Assembly: GCA_963210315.1 (NCBI GenBank)
Contig: OY723294.1
Coordinates: forward strand, 1,426,001-1,490,000
Source of the DNA: Rhynchopus euleeides
Taxonomy: Eukaryota; Euglenozoa; Diplonemea; Diplonemida; Diplonemidae
Direction: 5' to 3'
DNA: 64,000 bases
Part shown: positions 1 to 9,906 of the stretch, one piece after another
Layout of the letters: the number at the start of each line of letters is the position of its first letter
Position numbering within the stretch: the stretch's first letter is position 1
The notes under the pieces: model-generated
Database searches by the model: none
What the model saw: only the letters and a program-made list of their open reading frames with translations
Told to the model about the DNA's origin: nothing
Program-made: the position numbers and the translations under genes

Positions 1-144
1 GGTATTGCGGAGAAGGCTCTGGACTTCCTGGAGGCACAGGGTGTGAACGCGAGCGTGGGTGAGTTCGTGCACCAGCAGTGCCAGCTGCTGGAGCAGGAGG
101 CCTACATCAAGTTCCTGCAGGACGTGAAGGCGATGTCCGCTTGA
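1..144 (+). CDS. p32/MAM33 family mitochondrial protein, upstream tandem copy (5' end outside window)
   Basis: Frame 1 from base 1 gives 47 residues ending in a TGA stop at 142-144. The peptide is identical to the last 47 residues of the complete gene at 483-1079; the DNA differs only at a few silent positions (for example GGT/GGC in the first codon and GCT/GCC before the stop). The first bases of the 3' flank are also similar in both copies. It is therefore the 3' end of a tandem duplicate of the p32 (C1QBP/MAM33, called p22 in trypanosomatids) gene. Nothing can be said of its N-terminus, which lies left of the window. Confidence 0.9.
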   Translation, partial: GIAEKALDFLEAQGVNASVGEFVHQQCQLLEQEAYIKFLQDVKAMSA

Positions 145-482
145 ACTGCGCGAGGTGATCGATCGACCGACTAGATTCTAACTCTCCTTCTGATGGAGGA
201 ACCGTCTCAATTACCGCTTCTTAGGTGGTAATGGGTGCTTTCGCCCTGCTTCAAATTGTGTCACTGTGTCACCTATATTCTTAGGCACACACGTTTCTGC
301 ACTTGTGAGCGAAGGCACCAACGTTATTTGGTTATTGACTGATTCCGTAACCAGCATCGGCGCAGGCGGATGACCCCACCAGCCACCCTCACGCTTTCGC
401 TTTGTTTGCCATGTGTGTTGCCTCGTGTGACTCTGTTGCCTCCGTACACCACCCACCACAGACACCACACACAGCTTCCAAA
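145..482 (+). other. Intergenic spacer between tandem p32 genes
   Basis: No coding sequence is seen. The first part matches the 3' flank of the second p32 copy. The right end is CA-rich and ends in an AG a few bases before the next ATG (cacacacag, then cttccaaa), which would suit a spliced-leader acceptor. Confidence 0.6.
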
Positions 483-1079
483 ATGGCGATGCGCTCGGCC
501 CTCCGTTTCGGTGTGCGTGCTGCGGCCCGCCCCCAGGCGCGCTTCCTGTCCAGCAAGTGTGCTGAGGAGCTTGTGGAGGAGGAGGGTCTGCTCGCCGACA
601 TGGCGAAGCCTGAGATCCCCGCCGGGTGGAGCGTGGACCACAAGAAGGGCAACGGCTTCTTCCGCGCCACGAAGTCTGCTGACGGTGCCGAGGTGATGAT
701 CGACTGCGAGTTCAAGTCGCACTCGGCTGACGCCACCCACTTCACCGTGGTTGTGAAGCGCAACAACGTGGTGTGCGACTTCACGCTGGGCTACAACTCG
801 GAGGCGGCTGGCCTCTCTCTGGTCGGCATGGCCACGCACCCCACGTGGGCTGCTGCCACGGACCTGACCCCCGCTGCTGACTTCGAGCGTGACAACCACT
901 ACGAGGGCCCCACTGAGGAGGACATGCAGAACGCCGGCATTGCGGAGAAGGCTCTGGACTTCCTGGAGGCACAGGGTGTGAACGCGAGCGTGGGTGAGTT
1001 CGTGCACCAGCAGTGCCAGCTGCTGGAGCAGGAGGCCTACATCAAGTTCCTGCAGGACGTGAAGGCGATGTCCGCCTGA
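483..1079 (+). CDS. p32/C1QBP/MAM33-family mitochondrial matrix protein
   Basis: 198 residues. The N-terminus (MAMRSALRFGVRAAARP, then QARFLSS) is basic, Ser/Ala-rich and lacks acidic residues, as in a mitochondrial presequence. The rest matches the p32 fold family: an acidic segment after the presequence, then a run of beta strands, and a C-terminal helical end containing LEQEAYIKFLQDVKAM. Family members form acidic trimers in the mitochondrial matrix and bind RNA or proteins; the trypanosomatid member is p22. The length is a little short for the family but like p22. The start at 483 is chosen because the presequence begins there; the frame is open 27 codons further upstream (to 402) but that stretch looks like leader sequence. 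It is the second of two tandem copies, possibly raising transcript dose. Confidence 0.88.
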   Translation: MAMRSALRFGVRAAARPQARFLSSKCAEELVEEEGLLADMAKPEIPAGWSVDHKKGNGFFRATKSADGAEVMIDCEFKSHSADATHFTVVVKRNNVVCDFTLGYNSEAAGLSLVGMATHPTWAAATDLTPAADFERDNHYEGPTEEDMQNAGIAEKALDFLEAQGVNASVGEFVHQQCQLLEQEAYIKFLQDVKAMSA

Positions 1080-1747
1080 ACTGCATGAGGTGATCGACCG
1101 ACCGTCTTAGATTATCATGAGCGCAGGTTTTGTGTTGGCTGGCATCCGCCTTTAGAAGCCGAACACCACACTGCACCAAGCGGATGGTCTGCTCGCATTC
1201 TTGGTTGGGTGGATTCGATGGGTATCCCTGAATCTCTTTGAATTGCTTTTGGTTTATTGATTATTGCACACGCGGCGCAGTCGGGTTATCGTCCCAGATA
1301 TTTCAAACAACGTTATGAGACCATGAGTTCTACGGCTTTTCCTTTGGGGTGCACCTGTTTCGAGGTTTCACGTGTGGCTGCTGGGGCGGTTGCCCTGCAT
1401 CGCGGCAGAATGTTTCGAGCGGCCCTTGCTCACAAGGGCCGAGAGGATTTGGAGGGAGATCCTGGGAGAAGAGGGTTGTGATAGTACAGCGAAGGCTCTT
1501 CCAAGTCAACTGGTAACCACATCGGTCGTTGACTGGTTTGTTGGTTCCATGTTATTCGGCAGAGAGCAAGGCGATTAGCAGCAGGCTGGATCCAGTGACC
1601 ACCGCCCCCGTCCCTAAAAGAGAAGAGTACCTTAAATGTCTTGCTTGCTTTGCGTTTGTACTGAGCCTTGGTTGAATGCAGGACAACCACCACACCCCTT
1701 GACAGGCGTTGCCCACAACAACAACAGACACAAGAACTTTCCAGAAG
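1080..1747 (+). other. Intergenic region
   Basis: Short unrelated ORFs only. The right end contains several CAG/AAG dinucleotides shortly before the next ATG that could act as splice acceptors. Nothing else recognised. Confidence 0.5.
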
Positions 1748-2665
1748 ATGGGGCGTCTGGCGGCATTTGCTGTGGTGGTGGGTGCTGTGGCCCTGCAGGG
1801 TGTGTCGGCGCAGCACTGCTCGCCTGTGTGCGAGGCGTGCTGCCCCCGTGGAGACGGGGGCGAGTGGCTGCGTCCGAATGCGGACGGGGACTGCGTGGGA
1901 CGCAGCGGTGTTGCGCAGTGCAGGCTTGGGCGCGGGAAGTGCACCGGGGGGAAGGCGGCGGCGGTGTGCGAGCGGGTGCACCACGCGTCTGTGACGCTGT
2001 ACAAGCCTGGGATGGACTCGGACCCGCCGGCAAACGTGTGGGTGCAGGAGGGGATGCCCGGGTGGAGCGTGACGAAGGCGGTCGGGGGCGCCCTGCAGAA
2101 CTTCCCGCCGTACTTCCTGAACGGGATGGTGGCGCACGTCGGTGACCACGTGGTGCCGAAGGGGACGGACGTGGACTTCTACTGCCCGGAGGAGGCACGT
2201 GGGTACTGCGACGCGGTGGTGCTGATGTACGAGTGCAGCCCGTGCAGGACGCAGACGGGCGGGCTGCCTGCGCTGCTTGCGGCGGCAGGTTTCGACCGTT
2301 CCCGCTGCGGGCCGACCTTCACGACGGGGATGCGTGGCGGGCACCAGCACCGCCTCACGGTGTGGCGGAAGCGCGTGGAGGCGGGGCACCGTGTCCGGCT
2401 CCAGACGGAGGGGGACGCGGAGTGGGTCGCCTTCGCCATCAGCCACGGCAGCAGCATCGACTGCGCAGACGACTTCGAGACGCGTGAGGGGTGCGAGCTC
2501 CCGTCGAACGGCGGGATCTGCGCGTGGAAGGGCGGGAGGTGCGAGCTCAACAGGTGTGTCACCTTCGGCCCTGCGCGTGGCTGCGACCCTGCGACCTGCG
2601 TGGGGAACGAGCTGCCGGGCGTTGACGCTGGTGTGGACATGGTGCTCCCCGACGAGATGAAGTAG
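1748..2665 (+). CDS. Secreted cysteine-rich protein, unknown function
   Basis: 305 residues. A typical signal peptide opens the protein (MGRLAAFAVVVGAVALQG, then VSA before a likely cleavage at Gln). The mature part is Cys-rich in two clusters: near the N-terminus (CSPVCEACC) and near the C-terminus (a GCELPSNGGICAW stretch followed by CELNRC, CDP and CVGNE). The middle, with paired cysteines and hydrophobic strands, looks like an extracellular globular domain. I do not recognise the family. The start at 1748 is preferred to an upstream in-frame one because it begins the signal peptide. It probably enters the secretory pathway or is exported. The other secreted Cys-rich gene in this window, at 29049, has different cysteine spacing. 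Confidence 0.8.
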   Translation: MGRLAAFAVVVGAVALQGVSAQHCSPVCEACCPRGDGGEWLRPNADGDCVGRSGVAQCRLGRGKCTGGKAAAVCERVHHASVTLYKPGMDSDPPANVWVQEGMPGWSVTKAVGGALQNFPPYFLNGMVAHVGDHVVPKGTDVDFYCPEEARGYCDAVVLMYECSPCRTQTGGLPALLAAAGFDRSRCGPTFTTGMRGGHQHRLTVWRKRVEAGHRVRLQTEGDAEWVAFAISHGSSIDCADDFETREGCELPSNGGICAWKGGRCELNRCVTFGPARGCDPATCVGNELPGVDAGVDMVLPDEMK

Positions 2666-3683
2666 ATCGAGCCGCCTTTCAACCTTTCCCTCTCCTTGAA
2701 CCTCCAGCCTTGAACATGTGAACCCTGAACAGCGTGTGTGTGTCTGCACAGTACGTCCACAGTGCACACATGCAACTGCAACACCGATCCGATACAAACC
2801 TTGCTTTGCCCTTGTGCCACCACAGCACACCCCTTCCTGAGAGCAGGATGGGGTGCTGCCGCCTCTCCGCATTGCTTTTCATTTGCCGTTGTCGTTATCG
2901 CACAGCTGCGGCGGCAACCACGGCCGCAAAGAGGCCTGTCTGCCTCGAGGCTGTGCAGCCGCCGCAGCCGCGATCCGTGAGCTGTGCTACGCGACCCACA
3001 CCGTGTGGGCCGCCCTTTCCTGCTGTTCTCCTCTTTGCCTGTCCTGTGTTGCGCCGCCCGTGTCTGGAGCCCCGCTCCACTCCTCCGGCCCCAACCAGGC
3101 CCTGCTTCGACGGGACCGTCGAGCACACCCAACCACCTGACACACCCCACCCCACCCCACCCCCCCCCCCACCCCACCCCACCCCCCCCAACACTTCACA
3201 TCGCAACGTCTCCCCCTTTGAACCTCCAACCAACCCAAGCGCCTGCCAAATCAAACGCATCTCCCCCCCCTCTCTCTCTCTCTCACTCCACCCCACCACC
3301 CAGAATGACCGGGGCATATCCCGGATCTCTCGGGCACAACCTGCAGAGAATTGAGTGAAGGGAGATCAACCCTGTTAAGTTCCCCTTCCCCCTTCCATAC
3401 TTTCTACTTCAGTGCCCCCTCCCCCCACCACCACCACGACCGCAACCAACACGCACACACCCTCCACCACAGGCACCCTGCCCCCTTCATCCCTGCTACA
3501 CAACACACACCCCTCCGTTGGGGGCTCGGGAGGCCGACTCTTCCTACACCTTACCCTTACCCTGACCCATTTCCCCCCACCACTGAAGCACCCTTCCCCA
3601 TTCATCCCCTCCCTGCCCGGCAGGAGGGGTCGTGCGAGGGAAGGGGGTTTTTGGGGAGGCGAGTCGAAGTGAAGTGAATCACA
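2666..3683 (+). other. Intergenic region with C-rich and CT-rich tracts
   Basis: No supported gene. Contains long C tracts near 3165-3190 and a CT microsatellite near 3268-3284. ORFs here are low-complexity products of these tracts. Confidence 0.5.
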
Positions 3684-6600
3684 ATGCAGCACTGGATGTC
3701 CCCTGCGTATGCCTTGCCCCATCCGAGTGCCTATGCGGGACTAGGTGGGTTGGCGGGGGACCCCCTCTATGGCGATGACGAGGAGGAGGAGGAGGACGAG
3801 GAGGAGGACGAGGAGTGGGAGGAGGACGAGGAAGAAGAGGAGGAGGACGAGGAAGAAGAGGAGGAGGAGGAGGAGGACGAGGAGAACGCTCCCATCACAG
3901 GGCAGGCGCTGCTTGATGCGGGGAGGAGCGCGACGGCGCCGGTGAAGCCGGCTGCGGCGAGGGGGGGTGACCCGAAGCCCGCGGAGGTGAAGCCATCCGG
4001 TGGAAAATCCCCCTCTGCAACACAGGCGGTGGCAAGCCCTTTGAAGAAGTCTGCAACATCCCCCTCACCCAAGACAGGGCAGAAGGTTCTGGAGGTCACA
4101 TTCAAGGTTAACCTGGGGCACCCCGACGGGGCGTCGTGCAAAATAGACTTCACCCGGAGCTCACAGCCGGATGACCTGTTTCAAGACATGCGGAGAGGGC
4201 TGGGTCTGCCACAGGGGACTTCCATAATTCTCACAGACTCTGCCGGGCATGTTGTGCCCCAGCTGACATGGGAGGTGGCGCAGCGTGAGGACACCCTTTT
4301 CTACAGCACTGTGGAGCCGCCTGAAATTCTCTTCATCGTCTCTGAGGAGGCTCCCATGCTCACTGGGGTGTTCCGCCTGAAGCACGCCGATCTGATCAAC
4401 GACTGCCCGACCTGGCAGACCCTCCCCGCCGCCGCGACTGCGGGGAGCCCGCACCCCAGCGTGGCAACTCTCTCCTCGCTGCCCAACGGGAGGTGGCAGG
4501 TCTGCTCTCCGGACTCCCTCCCGACGCTCGTCGCGCGTGGCCCGCACCGCGGTATTATGCCTGATATGCTGAAGGGTGAGTCGAGCCGTGCCATCCTATG
4601 GGAGGTCACCACCGGCAGCCTCGGCGCTGCGAGCGCCGTGCGCCACACCAAGATGACCCGCGACGAGACAAAATGGAAGGGCTGGCGGAAGGAGGCCCAG
4701 GTCAAGCTCCGCGGGGTGCGTGATGGGTTCGCATCCTCCCTGGGAAACCCCTCCGCGAAGCCCTCTGCAGCGCTGGCCAGCGCTGGTGGGTTGCGGAGGT
4801 GCCTCCCTCTCCGGCACGCCACGGCACTCCCGAGGCACCAGCAGTATTTCCCGGAGCAGATTGAGCACGCCAGCGCCTGCACCCTCGATTCAGCGAAGGG
4901 TGCCGCAAAAATGCTTGTCTTCGGAGGCAGGCGTGGATACGCCGAGGAGAACGAGACATACCAGCTCCTTGCCTCCACCCTGGAGTGGCGCAGGCAGGAG
5001 GGGAAGGGCGCGCTCCCCTGGGGGCGTCACGGGCATACCCTCAACGAGGTTGCAGGGGGGAGGCACGTCCTCCTTATAGGTGGCCTGGGGACCGGTGGGG
5101 TGGGGCAGAGCCCGACAGACGACCCCGCCACCGTGGAGATCGAAGTGTCCGACATCGCGCCGGGGGTGCCGAATCCCGATGGGGGGAGGCAGCTTCTGTC
5201 GGAGCATGACACGTGGGGTGCCGCGGCACACGCGGCTGATCTCGACTCGGAGAGGACACGCCTTGCGACGGTGCTCCGGACAGCGATGGGCCGCCCCGCA
5301 GGGAGGAGGGTGCGGAACACCGGGTTTCTCCGCCACTGCTATAGGTTGGACATCAAGACGGGGCAGTGGTCCCTCGTCCTCACCGACATGTCAGTTTTTG
5401 TCGCACACCACGCGGCAGCCACAGCAGGGCATGAGGTTTTTACCTTCGGAGGGATCGGCCTCAACCGCCGCTGCACCAACGCCCTCAAAGCGATCGACAC
5501 CGGGGTGCGGTGTTACTATTGCAAGTCACAGGCCTATGCCATGGTCCCCCTTGAGACCCGGAGGGTTCACGGGATCCCCAAGCCTGTCACATTCAACTCC
5601 CTCTTCAAACGCCTCGGGAATGACAAGGCCAACGCGCTGTGGGAAGGAGGCACTCCGGAGCCGATGCCCGAATCCCTCTCCGACACACGCCCTCCAAAGA
5701 ACTGCCCTGTCGCATGGGTGTGCGGGCCGCACCTCCGGGAGGAGCACGACGGGGTATCCTTCAAACAGCGATCCGGGACATACCACTGGAGGGATGTTGC
5801 TGCTGTGGGGGAGACCCCACCGCCGCGGTACCTACATACAATGGAGAGGTTTAACAACGAGCTGGTTGTCTTCGGAGGGCTTGGAGGGGATGCGTCATTT
5901 GGGGATGATGGGGAGGTCGAGCCTTCCGTGTTTCTCCCAGCTGACACATATAGCTATTCGCTTGTGACAAACTCGTGGGCGAAGGTGGAGACCAACGCAG
6001 GGCCTTCCCCCAGGTTTGGCCATGCCGCAGCCATCGCAGGCTCGCATATGATCATCAGCGGGGGGTGCGTAGGGCAGCTCCGAGGCTCCGTGTCGGGGAA
6101 TGTCTCCAACGAGATCTGGATCTTGGAGCTCTACAAACAGGTCTGGACACGCCTGGCTGCAAAGGGGGTCCCCCGGCTGCGCAACCACACCGCCTCGGTC
6201 ATGTCGCGGGTCGACGGGGGTGTCGGGGTGGAGGGCCCCTCGTTGGTCCTCTTTGGAGGCCTCCTCCAGGAGCACGACACGTGGTTCGTCCCCGACGAGC
6301 TCAAGGGGGATGAGGAATCGGAGTTCTACGTCACACCCATCCCGGAAAGCGAGGTTGAGTTCACCTCCGACACCCCCCTCGGGCCTATCGTCCGGGGCAC
6401 CCAGGGGTGGTACTGCCCGTTCTACCCCAGGTCTGCCGACAAGGCTCTGCTGAAGCGTGGCGCCCTCCCTCCAGGCGTTGCCCCAGGGTTGATGCGCCCT
6501 CCGGTGAAATCCCCAGAGCCAGGCGGGTCCGACGGGGCTGGGGGGGGTGCCGGCGCGGCCTGGCTGGGCCCACTCTCGACCTCCTTTGCAAAGAGCTTCT

Positions 6601-8855
6601 CCACAGAGGAAGGTTTCAACCGGCGTGTGATTGAGATCGCCCCGGATAAGATCGACAGGCAGAAGCTCGTCGGGACATTCCAGGGGGGTGTCAACGGGAA
6701 TGTCTGTGTGGAGGACACCCCTGCGCAGGCGAAGAGGGAGGCGGGGCTGCTCGCCGGGGCGCATTTCTTCACCAACGAGGCTGATAACCAGAGGACTGCA
6801 GTGATAGAGCATCTCGCGACGAACTACACCTGGGTGGTGCCGCTTCAGGGGGTTTCTGTTCAAAAGCCTGTCGAGAAGGAGCCGCCTCCGGTGCCTCCGA
6901 CGCTTGAGAAGCGGATCGAGAGGCTTTATCAGCAGAAGAAGAAGACGGAGGCGCACGTGCACCGTCTCAGGGAGATGATGGTGAAGGAGAGCATCTCCGC
7001 GTCAGAGCCGAAGATCTTCCCCTCCATCGATTTTGTCGAGGATTTTGACAGCAAGGTGGATGGTCTGCAGGATGCAATCACGCCCCTGATGACACTGCCG
7101 CCTAACACCACGAAGGACCTCCTCCCATTGGTTGACGAGGTGAGGGTGATTGCAGGGAAGCTGAAGCAGGCATCCGAGCTTGCAGTCCGCAGGGTGAACG
7201 AGGTGGAGGAGAGGGGTGACGTGCCGCGCCCGCTGCAGCTGTGGGCAATCCAGGAGCACATCCAGAACTGCAGGGTTGCGCTGAAGGCCTTCATGAAGCT
7301 GGCGAAGGAGGAGGTGCCTGACGTGAAGATCTTCCAAGACTACAACACCAACATCCGGAAGGTGGTTTCCGAGCTGAAGCTCTGCAAGCAGACCATCGGG
7401 AGCATCGCCCAGAGGGGAGATGACAAGGTGGAGGCCTGGTTCCAGAAGCTGACCGACAAGGTGAAGGACCGGCAGGCGAAGGAGAAGAACCAGTATAAAC
7501 TCGCCGCACTGCAGGAGGAGAAGAAGCGCGATGCCGAGCACAAGAAGCAGAGGGAGGGGAACGACAAGGCGGTGCTCAACATGAAGAGGCTGCCGGACCT
7601 ACGCAGACGCCTCTTGCTGACGAAGATGATTGCGCACGGCGCTTTCATGTCGAAGCTCATCAAGGGTGGCAATCTTCACGGCGCATCCACCGAGGCGATC
7701 GAGAAGACCGTGAGGAAGGCGTCGTCTGTGAAGACCATCTTTGTCAAATCCCCCGTGGAGGCGTGCAGCGGGATCTACACCAAGCGGATCGCCACCGGAA
7801 ATGCCTCGCCCTACGTCCGGCACAAGCGGAGGGTTGTGTGGCAGCTTGACGGGGGCGACTTCTTCATCGCCCGCGCCCCCGGCAAGCGCTGGGCCATCGG
7901 GCAGAACGGGGAGGCCCCCATCCACATCACCGAGGAGGGCGCCGTGGGCCTGCCTGTGAAATATCCATGGTGCTCCAGCGAGATGGCGGATGGAGCCTCC
8001 GAGGCGCGCTGGGTGCCAGACCCCGCTGTCGAGGTCCGCCACGTCGTGCACGACCCGCCGTCGGGCCACCGCCGCCGGAGCGCCGCCCACCGCCCCGACC
8101 CCACGGGCTCTGCGAGGCTGGACTCCCCACCGCCGCCACCACCACCACCCCAGCCTGCTGCCTCCGTTGCCTCAGCTGGGGCGGCTGCCGCCGCCGCCGC
8201 CGCCGCGGCAGGGATGCCGGCATCGCCTCCACCGCCACCACCTCCGGAGCCTGTGAGGCCAGCACCCAGCTGGCAGCATACCTACCGTGTGGGCGAGGTG
8301 GTGTCCGCCACACGTGAAATCCTCTTCGCCAACGGCGGCCGAATCGCGCCCGGGGATGTCGGGGAGGTGACAAGCGTGCCGGGTTATGCCGAGGACTCCC
8401 CCTGCCAGGTGCGGGTTAACGGATTGATCTTCTCTGCCCAGGGGGAGGACGTGCAGCCCTACAGGCCTGTTCCCACTGTGGTGCACCGCAGCAGCAGCAG
8501 CAGCAGCAGCAGGGCTGGGGCAGCGGAGTCTGGTGCTACGAGCTCCACCCGCGCACGGTCTGCATCGCAGGGTGTGCGTGGTGGGGTGGCGGCAGGAGGC
8601 GGGAGACCACCCCTCAGCCAGGCGGTGTCGAGGGGGTCCGGTGCAGCTGCGGCTGTCTCGGCGGCGGCGCCGGGGGGGCGGCCGACCGCCTGGAGCAGGA
8701 CCCGGAGCAGCGGCAGCAGGGCGGGGTCCAGCACAGCGCCCGGGGAGGGTGGCCCAGGGGGGTTCGGGGAGGCGAAGCCAAAACCGCGTTCGCGGCTGAC
8801 CCCGGGGCAGCTGGAGATTCAGATGGCCAGGAGGGCGAATGCGAGGGGGTTGTAG
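3684..8855 (+). CDS. Giant Kelch-repeat protein with acidic N-terminus and central coiled coil
   Basis: 1,723 residues in one uninterrupted frame. Order: short hydrophobic N-terminus; an almost pure Asp/Glu run at residues 32-68; a Ser/Pro linker; a ubiquitin-like-sized segment at about 135-225; Kelch blades at about 410-860 with repeated hydrophobic-FGG or SGG motifs (MLVFGG, VFTFGG, LVVFGG, MIISGG, LVLFGG) and partner GxxxxxxRxxH-type strands; a charged coiled coil at about 1,070-1,295; a Pro/Ala/Ser-rich linker at about 1,450-1,525; a small beta domain at about 1,530-1,595 (YRVGEVV...PGDVGEVT) resembling KOW/SH3-like folds; and a Ser/Gly/Arg-rich tail. Kelch propellers usually bind proteins, so a scaffold role is inferred; no enzyme domain is visible. 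The start is the ATG directly before the acidic run. No intron signature interrupts it. Confidence 0.85.
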   Translation: MQHWMSPAYALPHPSAYAGLGGLAGDPLYGDDEEEEEDEEEDEEWEEDEEEEEEDEEEEEEEEEDEENAPITGQALLDAGRSATAPVKPAAARGGDPKPAEVKPSGGKSPSATQAVASPLKKSATSPSPKTGQKVLEVTFKVNLGHPDGASCKIDFTRSSQPDDLFQDMRRGLGLPQGTSIILTDSAGHVVPQLTWEVAQREDTLFYSTVEPPEILFIVSEEAPMLTGVFRLKHADLINDCPTWQTLPAAATAGSPHPSVATLSSLPNGRWQVCSPDSLPTLVARGPHRGIMPDMLKGESSRAILWEVTTGSLGAASAVRHTKMTRDETKWKGWRKEAQVKLRGVRDGFASSLGNPSAKPSAALASAGGLRRCLPLRHATALPRHQQYFPEQIEHASACTLDSAKGAAKMLVFGGRRGYAEENETYQLLASTLEWRRQEGKGALPWGRHGHTLNEVAGGRHVLLIGGLGTGGVGQSPTDDPATVEIEVSDIAPGVPNPDGGRQLLSEHDTWGAAAHAADLDSERTRLATVLRTAMGRPAGRRVRNTGFLRHCYRLDIKTGQWSLVLTDMSVFVAHHAAATAGHEVFTFGGIGLNRRCTNALKAIDTGVRCYYCKSQAYAMVPLETRRVHGIPKPVTFNSLFKRLGNDKANALWEGGTPEPMPESLSDTRPPKNCPVAWVCGPHLREEHDGVSFKQRSGTYHWRDVAAVGETPPPRYLHTMERFNNELVVFGGLGGDASFGDDGEVEPSVFLPADTYSYSLVTNSWAKVETNAGPSPRFGHAAAIAGSHMIISGGCVGQLRGSVSGNVSNEIWILELYKQVWTRLAAKGVPRLRNHTASVMSRVDGGVGVEGPSLVLFGGLLQEHDTWFVPDELKGDEESEFYVTPIPESEVEFTSDTPLGPIVRGTQGWYCPFYPRSADKALLKRGALPPGVAPGLMRPPVKSPEPGGSDGAGGGAGAAWLGPLSTSFAKSFSTEEGFNRRVIEIAPDKIDRQKLVGTFQGGVNGNVCVEDTPAQAKREAGLLAGAHFFTNEADNQRTAVIEHLATNYTWVVPLQGVSVQKPVEKEPPPVPPTLEKRIERLYQQKKKTEAHVHRLREMMVKESISASEPKIFPSIDFVEDFDSKVDGLQDAITPLMTLPPNTTKDLLPLVDEVRVIAGKLKQASELAVRRVNEVEERGDVPRPLQLWAIQEHIQNCRVALKAFMKLAKEEVPDVKIFQDYNTNIRKVVSELKLCKQTIGSIAQRGDDKVEAWFQKLTDKVKDRQAKEKNQYKLAALQEEKKRDAEHKKQREGNDKAVLNMKRLPDLRRRLLLTKMIAHGAFMSKLIKGGNLHGASTEAIEKTVRKASSVKTIFVKSPVEACSGIYTKRIATGNASPYVRHKRRVVWQLDGGDFFIARAPGKRWAIGQNGEAPIHITEEGAVGLPVKYPWCSSEMADGASEARWVPDPAVEVRHVVHDPPSGHRRRSAAHRPDPTGSARLDSPPPPPPPPQPAASVASAGAAAAAAAAAAGMPASPPPPPPPEPVRPAPSWQHTYRVGEVVSATREILFANGGRIAPGDVGEVTSVPGYAEDSPCQVRVNGLIFSAQGEDVQPYRPVPTVVHRSSSSSSSRAGAAESGATSSTRARSASQGVRGGVAAGGGRPPLSQAVSRGSGAAAAVSAAAPGGRPTAWSRTRSSGSRAGSSTAPGEGGPGGFGEAKPKPRSRLTPGQLEIQMARRANARGL

Positions 8856-9906
8856 AGGAGGCGAGTAGTGTGGGTGGTGGCCTTGCCTGGTTCTGTTCAT
8901 GAGAGGGGGTGTGGGAGGGGCGGGGTGTGTGTGTGTGTGGATTGCACAGCAACGCAGAAACACAGAAATGCAAAACAGCAACGCCGCAGTTATTGCGAGA
9001 GCAGGAGGGGGGGGGGAACCAAAGCAAAATATTCTTTTGCGAAGGCCTCGCTGTTCTTTTCTGCGTTTCATGATTTAGAGTGTTGAGTCGCACCGCGGTC
9101 CTCCCCCCCCTCCGCCCTCCACAACACCCACCTGCACCTTCCATGCGCCTTGTTCAGGGCGGGAGGATGTGGGGTGCAGGAGTGGAGGGGGGCTGTCTCT
9201 TATGCCTTTGTGGGAGATCAATAGTAGGTCATTACATCAAGGTGCTCCTACACTACAAAACCATTCACGCGTGGGTGGGGTGGGGTGGGGGTGAGGGGGG
9301 GGGGGGTGAATGTATTTCTGCTCTGTGCAGGGTTGCCTGATCCTGGAAAAGAAGCCCCGATCCGAGCCAGCCAAAAAGAATGGATGGCCATCGCAGGAAA
9401 GTAGAAGCATGAGATGTAGATAACCCCAAAGAGATGCCAATATAATGCCTGCTAACGAGAACAGGCCCCGAGATATTATAGGTAGAGAACGCAGCACTCC
9501 ACTGCTGTGTGAAATTGTAGCGGGAATGCAGGGAAATGCTCACCCCGCCCCCCACCGCCCCCGACCCCACTCCAACCCCCTCAAGATCTAGGAGTAGCTT
9601 TTCCCGGGGAGGGAGGGTGTGTGTGTGACAGTGGAGATCACATCAAGAGCAAGTGATCGGTGTGTGTCTACACTAATATAAAAATATTCACGTGTGTGTG
9701 TGTGTGTTGCCGGGTGTGTGCATTTCTCTCTTTCTGCCTTGTATGCCAACATTTGCATGAGAAGAGAGAATTTCTCTGGAAGCTTCAGCCGGAGACTCGG
9801 AAACCTGCTTTTCGCGCCATATCACCCGCCACCATCGCCTGCAGGGGTGACCAGAGACGAGCCTGTTGCAGAGCCTTGCGGTTTGGAGGATCGGTGAACA
9901 GGCATC
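8856..9906 (+). other. Intergenic region with GT microsatellites
   Basis: No supported gene. Short GT repeats occur near 8926 and 9690 and a G tract near 9294. Sequence before 9907 includes a candidate acceptor AG (gttgcag) about 35 bases upstream of the EMC8/9 start. Confidence 0.5.
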
